64,000 nt of DNA, taken from positions 46,380,587 to 46,444,586 of the forward strand of contig NC_056528.1 of assembly GCF_019175285.1 (NCBI RefSeq), given 5' to 3'. Within the stretch, counting starts at the first letter, position 1. Every line of letters begins with the position of its first letter. Source of the stretch: Sceloporus undulatus (lineage: Eukaryota; Chordata; Lepidosauria; Squamata; Phrynosomatidae). Below, one piece after another: positions 31,133 to 41,707 of the stretch. The translations under genes were made by a program, and so were the position numbers. The notes below the pieces were generated by a model. The model searched no databases, was not told the origin of the DNA, and saw only the letters and a list, made by a program, of their open reading frames with translations.

Positions 31133-32227
31133 CTAGCAAGAAAGAGGAGATTCCATGCCATCCCTTTCAGACCTATGTGGTCGAAGAGTCCAAAAATAGG
31201 TCATTAAAACACTTTTATTCCTCTTTCCCCCCTCTCTCTGTTCCTCTGCTGAGGACGCCGGGGACCTGCTGCTGTCAAGGCTGGTGAGGCGGCTCCAGAT
31301 GTTGGCACGGCAGTTCCGGAATAAATGTTCCTGAAACTCTGATGTCATGAAATAGTAGATAATTGGATCCAGACAGCAATTGAGGCTCGCAAGGCAGAGC
31401 GAAATGGAATGGAAGTACAAAGTCCTACGGCGGACGGAGCAGTCTTGAATGGCCTCTTGTTTCACCATCATAAACAGCGGGAAGTTCACATGGTACGGTG
31501 TGAAACATATGAAGAACACAGCAGCACACCCCAAGATCATGCGCCAAGCTTTCTGCTTCTCGTTGGCATGTTGCAAAGGGGCGTGGGATTCCTGGAGTGA
31601 CTGTCTCATTTTCCATGTGCAATAAATGATTATCACAAGCGGGAGAAGAAATCCAGAGAGTTCGGCTACGAGTACCATCATGATGGAGGCTGGCATATTC
31701 AACTGTCTCACCCCAAGATCCGCAAAGCAGGTCTTGGTACTGTTGGTTAAGCTTGGGCTCCTCAGAATTGGGAGAGGTAAGCAAGCAGCCCCCACAACTG
31801 TCCAGATGGCAGCACTTATGGCTACATCGTACCTGCATTTCCAGTTCTTGGCTTTGAAAGGATGGCGCAGGAAGAGGTACCTCTGGATGCTGATGCAGGT
31901 GAGAAAGCAGATGCTTGCGTACATGTTAAGGTATTTTAGGTAGAAGCATAACTGGCAGAGGAAACCCCCAAAAGGCCAACTGTGGTTGATGTAGTAATAC
32001 ATCCGTAAGGGCAAAGAGAAGACGTGGGCCAGGTCAGCTGCAGCCAAGTTGATCATGAAAATGACTGCTTTGCTTTTCTTATTGATGAAGCGGCACAGGA
32101 CCCAAAGGGCTATGCCATTGCCCAGGAGGCCTGGAATGAAGATGATCGTGTATGTAGCTGCATACAAGGAGGCCTGGAAATCCATCGGTGGATCGGTACA
32201 GTTTTCGGCAGAACTGTTGTCTCCCAT
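31133..32227 (-). CDS. P2RY10: P2RY10, lysophosphatidylserine-type GPCR (copy nearest GPR174)
   Basis: An uninterrupted coding exon of 364 codons plus stop. The ATG at 32227 (MGDNSSAENC) aligns with the MGSNSTS methionine of human P2RY10. The frame stays open upstream to a splice acceptor at 32281, so a longer N-terminus through an earlier exon is possible. Seven helices lie at about residues 23-46, 54-78, 90-117, 133-155, 181-205, 228-252 and 268-292. Features are sequons at N4 and N9, the C91-C167 disulphide, IQRY in place of DRY, CFTPYH in TM6 and DPIIYY in TM7. LCFYLKYLNMYASICFLTCI and CFADLG match human P2RY10 closely. Mammalian P2RY10 responds to lysophosphatidylserine, and reports also name LPA and S1P; it is a lymphocyte receptor. 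Oddity: after SRLTSLDSS the tail runs about 44 residues further than in human (339 residues), ending ESPLSC. The next gene at 44580 is a paralogue in the same orientation. Confidence 0.93.
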   Translation of the reverse strand: MGDNSSAENCTDPPMDFQASLYAATYTIIFIPGLLGNGIALWVLCRFINKKSKAVIFMINLAAADLAHVFSLPLRMYYYINHSWPFGGFLCQLCFYLKYLNMYASICFLTCISIQRYLFLRHPFKAKNWKCRYDVAISAAIWTVVGAACLPLPILRSPSLTNSTKTCFADLGVRQLNMPASIMMVLVAELSGFLLPLVIIIYCTWKMRQSLQESHAPLQHANEKQKAWRMILGCAAVFFICFTPYHVNFPLFMMVKQEAIQDCSVRRRTLYFHSISLCLASLNCCLDPIIYYFMTSEFQEHLFRNCRANIWSRLTSLDSSRSPASSAEEQREGGKRNKSVLMTYFWTLRPHRSERDGMESPLSC

Positions 32228-32280
32228 CTTGATCAGATTGGCGGGGCTCCCAAAGGCAATCGAAGTTGAGTAGAAGAGCC

Positions 32281-32300
32281 CTGTTAAAAAGACAAACATC
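32281..32300 (-). other. P2RY10: Splice acceptor of the P2RY10 coding exon
   Basis: On the minus strand GATGTTTGTCTTTTTAACAG precedes the exon, which starts at 32280 and gives 53 nt of 5' untranslated sequence before the ATG. The strong pyrimidine tract implies at least one upstream non-coding exon, as in mammalian P2RY10. Confidence 0.7.
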
Positions 32301-32369
32301 ACATTGTTTTATTTTATTTTATCTTTATCCCACTTTTCTCCCAAGTTGGGACCCAAGGCGGCTCACACC

Positions 32370-32370
<1 letters not shown>

Positions 32371-32397
<27 letters not shown>
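32371..32397 (+). repeat. (TA)n microsatellite near P2RY10
   Basis: Fourteen TA units, about 90 bp upstream of the P2RY10 coding exon. Directly before it (32305-32370) is a TTTATCCCACTTTTCTCCCA..GACCCAAGGCGGCTCACACC fragment, a dispersed repeat common in squamates that I cannot name more closely. Confidence 0.9.
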
Positions 32398-32400
<3 letters not shown>

Positions 32401-33561
32401 TGCTACCGCCATGGCTTACCCACATCTGAGGTCAGAATGAGTGCCCAGCCTTGAACACATGGCTGGGTACATCATTTTGACCTCAGAACATGTGACTTGC
32501 AGCAGCAGATGTGACAGGCGCTTGGTGGGATGTCCATGCAGACAGTCACTTCAGCATGAGAATGGAGGGCTCCAGATCTTCCTGGAAAATCCAGGGAACC
32601 AGAACCAGGGGTTGGGATGTGCATCATCCCCAAAGAACAAGATAAAAATGAAAAGGGGGTAGGCTTTTAGGGCTGTGTAAACAGTACCCTAGAAATTACA
32701 TGGAAAGGAGAAATAGTTTTGGGTGTCATTGGCATGCTAGTAACACCAAACCCCTCCTAGAAGTTTGTCAGGTATATGTTAAATAGCATGAGGGACAGCA
32801 TCAAGTGCTTAGTAGCAGATCAAAACATTTTGATGCTCAAGGCATCCCCAAATATACTCAGTTTGCACATGTTTACAAATTCACATGAGCCACCTGTAAG
32901 AAAAGCCATGGTGGGCTTGACCGAAGGCCTATCTAGACTTGTGTCTTTGTCCACAATGGACAACAAGTTGCCTCCCAAAAGCAGAAGATGAGTGGAACAG
33001 CATCTTCCCATTCCTGTTTTCCAGCAGTGAATATACTGGTCCCCCCCCCCCTGCAAACACCAGAAAACTGGAGGAAAAATTGCAAGAGAATAAGTGACTA
33101 ATTTAGCAAGAGGAACTCAAGTTGTAAGTATTTTTAACCAGGGCTCTAACATCCTGTTAATGTCAAGGTTTGGGTGTGTCACCAGCAACAGACATTTTCA
33201 TACATCTCCAAATGTAATACCAGCCCTAAATAATTTCCCTTCCTGTCTGATGACTCCAGGATTGTATCATAATTTCCCCTTCAGAAGACACAGTATCCAG
33301 AAAGACTGTCAACTTCAAAGTAACATGTTGAATGCATGGTTTGAACTGGTGAAGATGGGGAGTCTCTCTCCTAGAAAAGGGGACCTAAAAAGGAACACCA
33401 TATTGTCTTAGGTTTGCTTGTTTAGATTCAAAGTGATACTCTGTACTCCAACTGTGAATCTTCTGGACCAAATAGAATTGAGTTTTAAAACGGAGAAATA
33501 AATGCAATTCAAAAAGGAGCCAATAAGGCTACAATTAGACAATTGGTGTCAAATGTGTGAT

Positions 33562-33762
33562 GAGCCAATGTAGTGTAGTGGTTTGAGCATTCGACTACAA
33601 CTCTGTAGACCAGGATTCAGTTCCCAGGTCAGCCATAGAAAACCATTGGGTGACCCTGAGTAAGTCATACATCTCATCCCCAGAAAACTCTGAAATAGGT
33701 TTGCCTTAGGGTCACCATAAATAAGAAATGGCTTGAAGGCACACAGCAACAAAAACAACAAC
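33562..33762 (+). mobile_element. Sauria SINE, full length, plus strand
   Basis: Head GAGCCAATGTAGTGTAGTGG, B-box region CAGGATTCAGTTCCCAGGTC, body TGACCCTGAGTAAGTCATAC and tail GGCTTGAAGGCACACAGCAA ending in CAA repeats. Confidence 0.85.
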
Positions 33763-33914
33763 ATGTATAATCCAAAAAAGGGCCAAAAATCCAGAAATTT
33801 GCAGCAGTTGAAGTAATCTGAGTGACACCAGCCCCTCTGTGTAGTTGTTCTGAGCTACTTCTGGAACTTGCCTACAACCCCTTGCAGTTTGCTTTGTTAT
33901 ATGCGCTTACCGTC

Positions 33915-34245
33915 CAGCTATCCCAATTTAGCAAGGACAATCTCAGTTAATCCTTTGCTATCCTGTTTTCAGCTTCTTTTAAAAGGTTCTAGTTTCTCTC
34001 TCCTCCTCCCACTTTATCCCTTGCCTTCAGCTCACTTCAGTAGATGCAAACCAAATTCCAACTGCAAATGTAGTTGGTACTCAATTAACTCAAAAGGATG
34101 GCGAAGAAAGGAGGGGTGGACTCTTCTTCTTCCCAGTTGGCTCAGGCAAAAGCAAACTTCTGCAACCTTTCCCAGCTTGTGTGTTCTTCCTCATTAAAAA
34201 CATTTACCACCATGATCATTCTCTGATGTTGCATGGCCACTTCGT
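33915..34245 (+). repeat. Unassigned repeat (CCCTCCAAC family), copy B
   Basis: Internal landmarks in order: CAATCTCAGTTAATCCTTTG, TTCTAGTTTCTCTCTCCTCC, CAGCTCACTTCAGTAGATGC, GTACTCAATTAACTCAAAAG, GGCTCAGGCAAAAGCAAACT and TGATCATTCTCTGATGTTGC. The same order occurs in copies at 34440, 39680 and 54645. The termini are not clear here. Confidence 0.6.
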
Positions 34246-34439
34246 TTTCATCTTTGAAACAATGGAGTGTACATATGTGTTTAAAAGAAGCCGCAGGGTA
34301 CTCAGGCAGAACCAGATCTCACGGTATATGGAGAGATTTTTTCCCCTTTACAGTTGTGAGTGGGGGGAAAATAGTCTCTTTTGAAGCTGCTATTTACTGC
34401 AGGATAGAAATTCCCCTTGTCAACTATAACACTTTCCAT

Positions 34440-34745
34440 ACCAGACAACTGTCCTCTGTCACCCTATTTTCTCAGCATATAAAATGCCCCAATTTCTCTC
34501 TCCTTGTCCCATTTTCTCCTTTTGTCTTCTACTCACTTCGCTTGCTGCAAACTGAGTTCAGACTCCAAAATAGTTTGTACTCAGTTAATTCAGCAAAAAG
34601 GGAGGAGAGAAGGCAGAATCCTGCCTTTCCCAGTAGGCTCAGGCAAAAGCAAACTGCTGCAGCCTTGCCTGGCTTATTCTGTTCTTCCTCAGCTATAATG
34701 TTTGCTGTCTTGATCACACTCCGATGTTGCTCTGCTACATCTTTC
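34440..34745 (+). repeat. Unassigned repeat (CCCTCCAAC family), copy C
   Basis: Landmarks: AAATGCCCCAATTTCTCTCT, CACTTCGCTTGCTGCAAACT, GTACTCAGTTAATTCAGC, GGCTCAGGCAAAAGCAAACT, GCTGCAGCCTTGCCTGGCTT and TTGATCACACTCCGATGTTG. It lies about 200 bp after copy B in the same direction, so the two may be a local tandem. The long open frame across both copies is not a gene. Confidence 0.6.
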
Positions 34746-35249
34746 TTGCTTCTCTGTTGCAGCAAGAAACATTTGCTTGGGGCTGCTATTTTTATCAGGA
34801 GTGGAGTGCAAGGGGAGAAGGTTAACCTTCTTCTTCTTCTTCCTCACACACTACACTCCGGATCGGTCAACAGCCCTACAGAGTTACAGACACAGATGTG
34901 GCCACGATAATCATTGGAAAATAACAAGATGCCTTTCTTTCTTTGCTGCGCTCCTTTCTACAGTGGCTTCTGGTCATCAGCTTTCATTCTTGTGGTTTTT
35001 GGTGTGGTTAAAAACATTCCTCTTCATAGAAAGGCGCAACTTGGACATCCTCACAACAGCATGCAAAGACATGGCTTCCAATACGTTTTTTCCAGACACA
35101 AACGCACACACTCCATCAGCCCCACCAAATAAAAGGAAAGCCAGAACTACAGATGGGCATGTGCACCAAATCCCAGGGATTATTTGTGGATTTTGGGAAG
35201 GAGTAGGTTGCAATAACAAGAGCCCAGGGCTGTCTCAAAAGATCATTTT

Positions 35250-35480
35250 CTGTGTATCTACACTGTACAATGGCAGCAGTTTGGCAGCACTCCTGTTATA
35301 GCTCCATCCTATGGAATCCTGGGACTTGTAGTTTGTTGAGAGGCATTTAGAATTTTCTAACAGAATGAGCATGTCTGGTCCCCGAACGATAGCAAACTAC
35401 AGATCTAAGGATTCTATCAGATGGAGCCATAGCAGTTAAAATGGAATGGATTGCTATAACTTTGTAATGTGGTCAACAGT
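35250..35480. mobile_element. Decayed Harbinger-like MITE
   Basis: Foldback-type sequence with CCATCCTATGGAATCCTGGGACTTGTAGTTTG on one side (only the core GGAATCCTGGGA is diagnostic) and AGCAAACTACAGATC..GATGGAGCCATAGCAGTTAAAATGG on the other. It sits about 30 bp before the better preserved relative at 35507. The ends are not definable. Confidence 0.5.
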
Positions 35481-35506
35481 TTAAATTCAGTGGATTAAAG
35501 TACTTA

Positions 35507-35717
35507 GGTTCCATTTGCACTGTAGAAATGGTGCAATTTGACACCGCTTTAACTGCCATGAGATTTTGGGATTTGTAGTTTTATGCAATATTTAGTGCCT
35601 TCTCTGTCAGAGAGCTCTTGTGCCACAACATAATACAAATCCCAGAATTCTGTAAGACGGTGCCATGGCAGTTAAAGTGGTGTCAAATAGCATTACTTCT
35701 TCAGTGAAGATGCAGCC
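35507..35717. mobile_element. Foldback MITE with TTA target duplication (Harbinger-like)
   Basis: A 211-bp element: left end GGTTCCATTTGCACTGTAG, right end CAGTGAAGATGCAGCC, flanked by TTA on both sides (35504-35506 and 35718-35720). The inner arms TTTGACACCGCTTTAACTGC and GCAGTTAAAGTGGTGTCAAA pair almost perfectly. Same family as 404-618. Confidence 0.75.
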
Positions 35718-36575
35718 TTAGTTGGGTATGGCAGTTCATATTCTTATATTAGCTGGCTCCAGTTTCTTTGGTGATAGCTGCCAGTCTAATCTAGGGGACT
35801 TTACACCCAAATGGGTACATACAATTGCCCAGGTTGCACCCATTTCCAACTTGGCACCCTCCAGATTTGTTGAATCTGCAGCTCCCATCATCCCCAGCCT
35901 TGCAGTTTGATACATCTGGAGGATGCCAGGTTTGCAAAGCAAACTTGATAGCAATGCTGGTAGTGGGAAACCATCAAACCAAAACTAAAAGTAAGAATAC
36001 TGGTAAAATACCATTTGCCAAACAAATAAGCAAAATGCACACCACCTTTTCTTCCTTCAAGTAGAAACTGAGCACAAATATATATTTTTAGAAAGATACA
36101 TATATACATAAGATAAATATATAAGCACATGTCTCCCCATCCCCTATATTAATAAACCTGTTAAAATATTGGATGTTTCTGATTATTAAAATATAAAGTA
36201 AAAACAGCTTGGGTTAAAAGGTGAAATTCAATGCCGGAAGGATACCTTTTCATGGGGAATGACAAATCCACTTGGTCCAATATATTGCCTTGGTTGAAAG
36301 CATTTTCTCCATACAAGCCGGCAGTCCGTTTATTAACGTTACCCCTTACAGCTGATCCTGAACATCTGTCTTCATAAGTCAACTCTCCTAAATTCAATAC
36401 AACCTCCTTCCTGGCCGGCAAAGACGTTTCAAGCGGCAGACTTACATCTAGATCTGAAATTCTTTGAATTTGGAAGGACGGGCCTTTGCTTTCAGGGGGA
36501 TTATTTTTTTTCCAAGCTGAGAATTGCAGCTTTAGCTTTGCCAAAGGAAACACGCCGTAGATGAATTGGCCTTAC

Positions 36576-36847
36576 CTCTTGAGAGTTTCCATCCTTTCAA
36601 ATGGCCACGACCACCTCGGGAAGAAATGAGAGTGTTGAAAAGCAAAGGAGTCCTCTTTCAAGCTCGGCTGGGTTGTCCATTTTCTTCTGCAAAGTCTTCT
36701 CCACAGTCTCCGTCTCTCTTCTGGGAACCTGAGCTTTCCCACTGACTTGAAGATTTTTTTCCCCTGAAGCCCAAAGACGGGAGCAATGACTGTACGGAAA
36801 GGAAATCCCGTCTCTAGTTTCCCTTCCCTACTTGAAATACACTCACC
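36576..36847 (-). other. Candidate 5' untranslated exon region of P2RY10
   Basis: Two donor-like sites on the minus strand, CTCAAGAG|GTAAGG (edge 36576) and AAGCTGTG|GTGAGT (edge 36847), lie in repeat-free sequence 4.3-4.6 kb upstream of the P2RY10 coding exon. Either could be the end of a first exon, which would splice to the acceptor at 32281. Inference from position and splice consensus only. Confidence 0.3.
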
Positions 36848-37197
36848 ACAGCTTTCTGGAGCAGAAACAAATCAACAGATGACCTCAGAATGATAGGTTT
36901 GCAATGAGAGGTCCAGCTTGCATGTTGGCTTTCTCCGCATTCTTTGCAACCATGTCCTATTTTCTATCCTCAGTTTCTCGCTCCTTGGAGACTTGGTGTA
37001 CCGAAATAGAGGCCAACTGTTTCCAGGAAGTTCAAATCTCTGTTACAAGCCCTTGGTGTGGTCTTAAGTTACAAGTATTTCATCTCACTCATTCCCACAT
37101 TGGTAATATATCTACCCTACCAACTGTCTCCCTTCCCCTGAGGCTGAGAGCATGCAGCAGTTTGCTTTTGCCTGTGGCTACTGGGAAGGGCAAACTT

Positions 37198-37545
37198 CTT
37201 AGAATCATATAGTTGGAGGAAATCACAAAAACCATCATGTCTAACCATCAATGCTGTGCAGGGACTCACAAGCAGAGGATCCCTGACAGATGGCCACCCA
37301 GCCTCTGTTTAAAAACCTTCAAGGAAGGAGACTCCACTACACTCCAAGGGAGTGTGTTCCACTGTCAAACAGCTCCTACTGTCAGGAAGTTCTTCCTAAT
37401 GTTGAGGTGGGATCTCCTTTCCTGTAGCTTGCATCCATTGTTCCAGGTCCTGTTCTCTGGAGCAGCAGAAAACAAGTTTGCTCCATCCTCAATATGACAC
37501 CCCTTCAAATATTTAAACAGGGCTATCATGACCCTTCTTCATCTT
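37198..37545 (-). mobile_element. CR1 LINE 3' fragment
   Basis: Minus-oriented: AGAATCATATAGTTGGAGGA, CAGCCTCTGTTTAAAAACCT, TCAAGGAAGGAGACTCCAC, CAGGAAGTTCTTCCTAATGT, then TTTAAACAGGGCTATCATGA. Complement of the last 350 bp of CR1 ORF2 and its terminus. Confidence 0.85.
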
Positions 37546-37989
37546 CTCTTCCACTCCCTTCTCTTCTCTCCTCCCTGTTGAGTCAATGGAGTGCACACTA
37601 CTTTTGCATTCTGAACATGGTCTCCATCTGCATTGCTGGGGGGCTGCGGTGGCCTAACACAGCAAAGCCAGGGACGTTGTTCTGCACATCGAACTATTAC
37701 ACTATGCTGAGCCATACAGGATTCGGGACAAAGTATGTTTAGATTTCAGTTCTCAGAGCATCAGCCTTTATTCCTGAACATTCCCATCCAACCTCTCCGC
37801 AATGCTAGGCTCCTTTCTTCTCACAATAACCTCTTCAGACTGGCTTTGTTGCCAGAAGCAAGACACTTAAATACTCCCTACTCAGGCTCCTCCATCAGGA
37901 AGGATTCCCTCTCTTCAGCTTTTAGCCAAGATTTCTCTTTTAATTTCCAACCAGAGGAACATTTTTTTCCATTTGTAGCCACTGTTTTC

Positions 37990-37991
<2 letters not shown>

Positions 37992-38030
<39 letters not shown>
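37992..38030 (+). repeat. (ATT)n microsatellite
   Basis: Thirteen uninterrupted TTA units. Confidence 0.95.
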
Positions 38031-38031
<1 letters not shown>

Positions 38032-38392
38032 TACTACATTGGCCATCAATAAGTCCCAAGTATTGGCCCTGAAATCTCAGCGCGTGGGATGTTTCTAACT
38101 CAGCAATCCTTTGAGTCTTGCTATTTTCCCCCTTTTCTCTCTTTTTAATGAAATGCAACTGGAGAAACCACAGTCTGCATGGCAAGAGGATTTTAGACTG
38201 AAGTGTTTCTTAATTATAAGACTCTACATATGGGATATTTATGGCCCAAATAATAAGAAATCAACATTCTATGATAATTTGTCTAGAAAGACATCTGAAG
38301 TAGACCTACAAAATCTGATTTAAATGGGCGATTGGTTCTTGATCCTAATAAATATAAATGTCCCAGTAAAGGTATTAAGGAAGATCGAGAGA

Positions 38393-38409
<17 letters not shown>

Positions 38410-38451
<42 letters not shown>
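38410..38451 (+). repeat. (TA)n microsatellite
   Basis: A 42-bp TA run preceded by four AACT tetranucleotides (38391-38408). Confidence 0.95.
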
Positions 38452-38452
<1 letters not shown>

Positions 38453-38653
38453 CTTTGGAGTAATAGATAGTTGGAGATATTTACAGCCATACTGTAGAGA
38501 TTGTAGTCCCCCCTCCAAGAGCATCATGGATCTAAACCACTCTTCATTTATTTAGGGATGTTGTAAATTATTTAGAACTACCCTTGGTTTGGCCTAACTT
38601 TGTGCCAACATTGTGGCTGCATCTCTGGGCTGAAAGAGGTATGGATGTATCAT

Positions 38654-38896
38654 TTATTGTTGCTGTTGTGTATCTTCAAGTCATTTCCGATTTATGGTGA
38701 CCCTAAGGTGAGCCTATCATGGGGTTGTCTTGGCAAGATTTGCTCAGAGGGGGGCTTGGCATTGCCTTTCCCTGAGGCTGAGAGAGTGTGACTTTGCCAA
38801 TGTCATCCAATGGGTTTCACAGCTGAGCTGGAAACCGAACCCTGGTCTTCGGAGTTGTAGTCCGATGCTGATGCCATTATGCCATGCTGGCTCTCT
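38654..38896 (-). mobile_element. Sauria SINE, full length
   Basis: TTATTGTTGCTGTTGTGTAT, CTTCAAGTCATTTCCGATTT, GGGGTTGTCTTGGCAAGATT, GAGGCTGAGAGAGTGTGACT and the head GCCATTATGCCATGCTGGCT. About 243 bp, the longest minus-strand copy. Confidence 0.88.
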
Positions 38897-39679
38897 GGTA
38901 TATCTTTGTCCTTGACTATTTTTCATCCCTTCTTCTAGGAATGCTTATCCAGCAAAGCAGGTCTTCTGGCAGATTGCTCAGCTGGCAGTTCACTCAGACA
39001 TCTGCTGACAGAAGGGCATTTCTGTTGGCAGAAGAGACCTGTGCTGAATCCTAACCCCTTGCAGCTGGCTCATATGATCTAGTATGGCAATGCCCAGAAG
39101 CCCTGAGCACTGATAACAGTGTGCTCATTTCACCCTCACTTTAAGGGAAAGATGAAAAAACAAAGTTATTTGCCATCAATTCTGTATTGAATGCAAAAAC
39201 ACGCGTTCCTCCATTTTGCTGGGTGGAAATATTTTAGAAGTGTGGCGGTCTGCATTACAACATCAATGGTTATCTCCCCCTTTGCACTCACTTCCTTTCT
39301 GGTGAAAAACCTTCATATCCTTGATTTGTTTCATTTCTGCCTGCATTCTTGTGCGGAAACAAGGTCATTGCTGTTGTCACTCTGATTGTTCTTTTGTGTG
39401 TGGTCCACCGGACAGCTTCAGGGCCCAGTAAAATTTCTTTTTGCACCCGACATTCCTGCATTTCCTCAAGGTTCCTAAAAATGGATGGAGAGTTTGGAGA
39501 GTACTCCATCACTAGCACTAAAAGCAGCCTCCTCACTCCCAGCCTCCTGCCCAGCGTCACTCTTTGATCTGCATGCACCCAGGTTGGCACTCAGTGGCCA
39601 ATCCATGCCAGACAGGAGATGTTTGGGAACTCTTCATGATGGCAGAACAATTGGCAGAGAATTGAGAAAGCTGCTCCTT

Positions 39680-40130
39680 CATACCCTCCAACTCTCTTGT
39701 CCTGCTTTGGCAGAGGCAGCCCACTTAATCCTCTGCTGTCCCACTTTCCCAGCTGTCATTAAAGTGTCCTGGCTTCTCTCTCCTTCCCTCTTTGTCCCTT
39801 GAACCTCAGCTTACTTCAGTTGCTGCAAACCGAGGTCAACATGCAAACGTATTTCACTCCATTAACAAGAGGGAAAGGAGACACATTTTTCGATGGTGGT
39901 GTTGGTTGCCTCCTTCCTCCTTCTCCTCTTTTCAGTCTTTTCGAAACTTATCGTTGAGCATATATGGGGGAACTTCAGAGTTTCTCTGCTGAAAATAGTA
40001 GTTTCGTGGGTTCTTCCCCATTAATAGCTTTTGCTTTCTTGTCTCCTGGCCACAGCTTTTGACCACATTAAACTGACTTTCATTAGCTACGCATATCCCA
40101 AGATTCGTCTGTGAAATGTTGGAGGATGTG
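39680..40130 (+). repeat. Unassigned repeat (CCCTCCAAC family), copy D with both ends
   Basis: Starts CATACCCTCCAACTCTCTTG and ends CTGTGAAATGTTGGAGGATG, so the outer 13 bp are roughly inverted copies. Between them are TTAATCCTCTGCTGTCCCAC, GTGTCCTGGCTTCTCTCTCC, CTTACTTCAGTTGCTGCAAA and a middle section that differs from the other copies. The inverted ends suggest a DNA transposon, but I see no certain target duplication. Confidence 0.55.
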
Positions 40131-40411
40131 TGAAGATGGAGGTACTGATACTGCTGCTGTTGCTCCTCCAGGCAGAACAGAGGTCTCTGTTTCCAGCATG
40201 CATCGCTATTATTGGAGGTCTTGTTTTTTATCTGTGGCCTCTTCCAATGCTATCTGGCCACCCTTGTTATTCCTTTCATTGTCACTACTGTGATGCTTGG
40301 CTCACCTGCACCTTTCTTTCCCCCATTTGGGACCAGGCTTGCTCTCTCTTGCAGGAAGAATAGACTGGCCAAAAATCTTTAGTCTCTTGCTATAGTAAAT
40401 CTCAGTTATAT

Positions 40412-40633
40412 TGTGTTGTAATGGTTTAAGTATTGGATTAGAGACCAAAGTTTGAATCCCCACTTGGATGTGGAAACCCATTGGGGGACCCTGGGCAAGT
40501 GACACTCTCTCAGCCTCGGAGAAAGGTAAAGGTCCCAAAGAATCCCAAATGAATTTTGCTAAGGAAACCCTGCAATATCTTTGCCTTAGGGTCACTGTAA
40601 GTGAGAAATGGCTTAAAGGCACACAGCAACAAC
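40412..40633 (+). mobile_element. Sauria SINE, plus strand
   Basis: GTAATGGTTTAAGTATTGGA, AAAGTTTGAATCCCCACTTG, GACCCTGGGCAAGTGACACT, CTCTCTCAGCCTCGGAG and the tail GGCTTAAAGGCACACAGCAA. The first bases of the head are diverged. Confidence 0.82.
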
Positions 40634-41241
40634 TATTTTGTAATACAGAATTTTGTATATCACTTTTGATACGATGAAATCTCTGGAACATTGGATATAT
40701 ATTTTTAAAGACGTTGTTTCCATCTGTCACAAGCTTTCGAAGCTCCATTGGCTTTTCCCCAGCGAAGCTTCAAAAGCTTGCAACATATACTTTACACATT
40801 CTGTTTGGTCCAATACACGTATCATTCTTCCATGGATTCTGGATGTTATTGTACTTTGCTTCATGGCCAACATTGGTATATGGATATATTTTAATCTTCT
40901 GTGGTTATGTTATGCATTTGGCCTTTTTCTTTTTTCATGTAGGCAAGAAGATGACTATCTCCTGGCAACAACCAGTAGTTAAATATAACTCACAGGATGC
41001 ACCTGCCTGGCTGGGTAAAACATATTCTTATCTCTTTTGAGTCAAAAAAGGAAGAACAAAAAGAAGACTATGTGTTTGTTTGTATGGTATGTTCATAGAA
41101 GAATGAGCAGCACTGCCCCACTTTCCCCCAAATTACTAATTCTATAGTTCATGTGATCTAAAAAAAAATGTAACATGTTTTACAAGATTGCCATTAAATT
41201 TAGGGCCATGCTAAGCAGCAGTAGGGATGGAGAAAAATAAA

Positions 41242-41323
41242 TGCATATTGGTTTCAATGTGCACATTAGATCCGTTCTCATCGATGAGAACAGATCTAAT
41301 GTGCACATTGAAACTGATATGCA
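41242..41323. repeat. Near-perfect 82-bp palindrome
   Basis: Left arm TGCATATTGGTTTCAATGTG continuing CACATTAGATCCGTTCTCAT; right arm is its complement ending CATTGAAACTGATATGCA. Only a few mismatches separate the arms, and the centre is ATCGAT with almost no loop. It fits no transposon family I know; flanking duplications are not evident. Confidence 0.85.
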
Positions 41324-41473
41324 CACTGAAGCTCAACTGCCCTTGGAAATCCTCAGTTCTCCCAGTTTAACAATGGAAAGTCTAATCAATCATGCATAGA
41401 ATATATATTATATATAATTAGGGGGAAACCTATACAAGAATTTGGTTAGGAAGATCTCTTGAAACAAGTAGCT

Positions 41474-41707
41474 ATTGTTGCTATTGCTGTATGCCTTCAA
41501 GCCATGTATGAATTATGGCAACCTTAAGGTGAACCAGTCACAGGGTTTTCTCTGCAAAATTTGTTGGGGTTTGCCATTGCCTTTCTCCGAAGCTGAGAGA
41601 GTATGACTTGTCAAAAGTCACCTGTGGGTTTTCATAGCCAAGCTGGGATTTGAACCCTGGTCTCCAGAGTCAAATCCAACTGCTAAATCACTACATCATG
41701 GTGGTCC
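41474..41707 (-). mobile_element. Sauria SINE, full length
   Basis: TATTGTTGCTATTGCTGTAT, GCCTTCAAGCCATGTATGAA, GGGTTTTCTCTGCAAAATTT, GGGATTTGAACCCTGGTCTC and the end CACTACATCATGGTGG. Confidence 0.82.

Noticed and set aside
31425-31838. Second open frame overlapping P2RY10
   Set aside because: An alternative-frame shadow of the receptor coding sequence with no independent support.
34233-34910. Plus-strand open frame of 225 codons
   Set aside because: It runs across a copy of a dispersed repeat and has no family resemblance, splice context or sensible domain; the same repeat elsewhere is not open.
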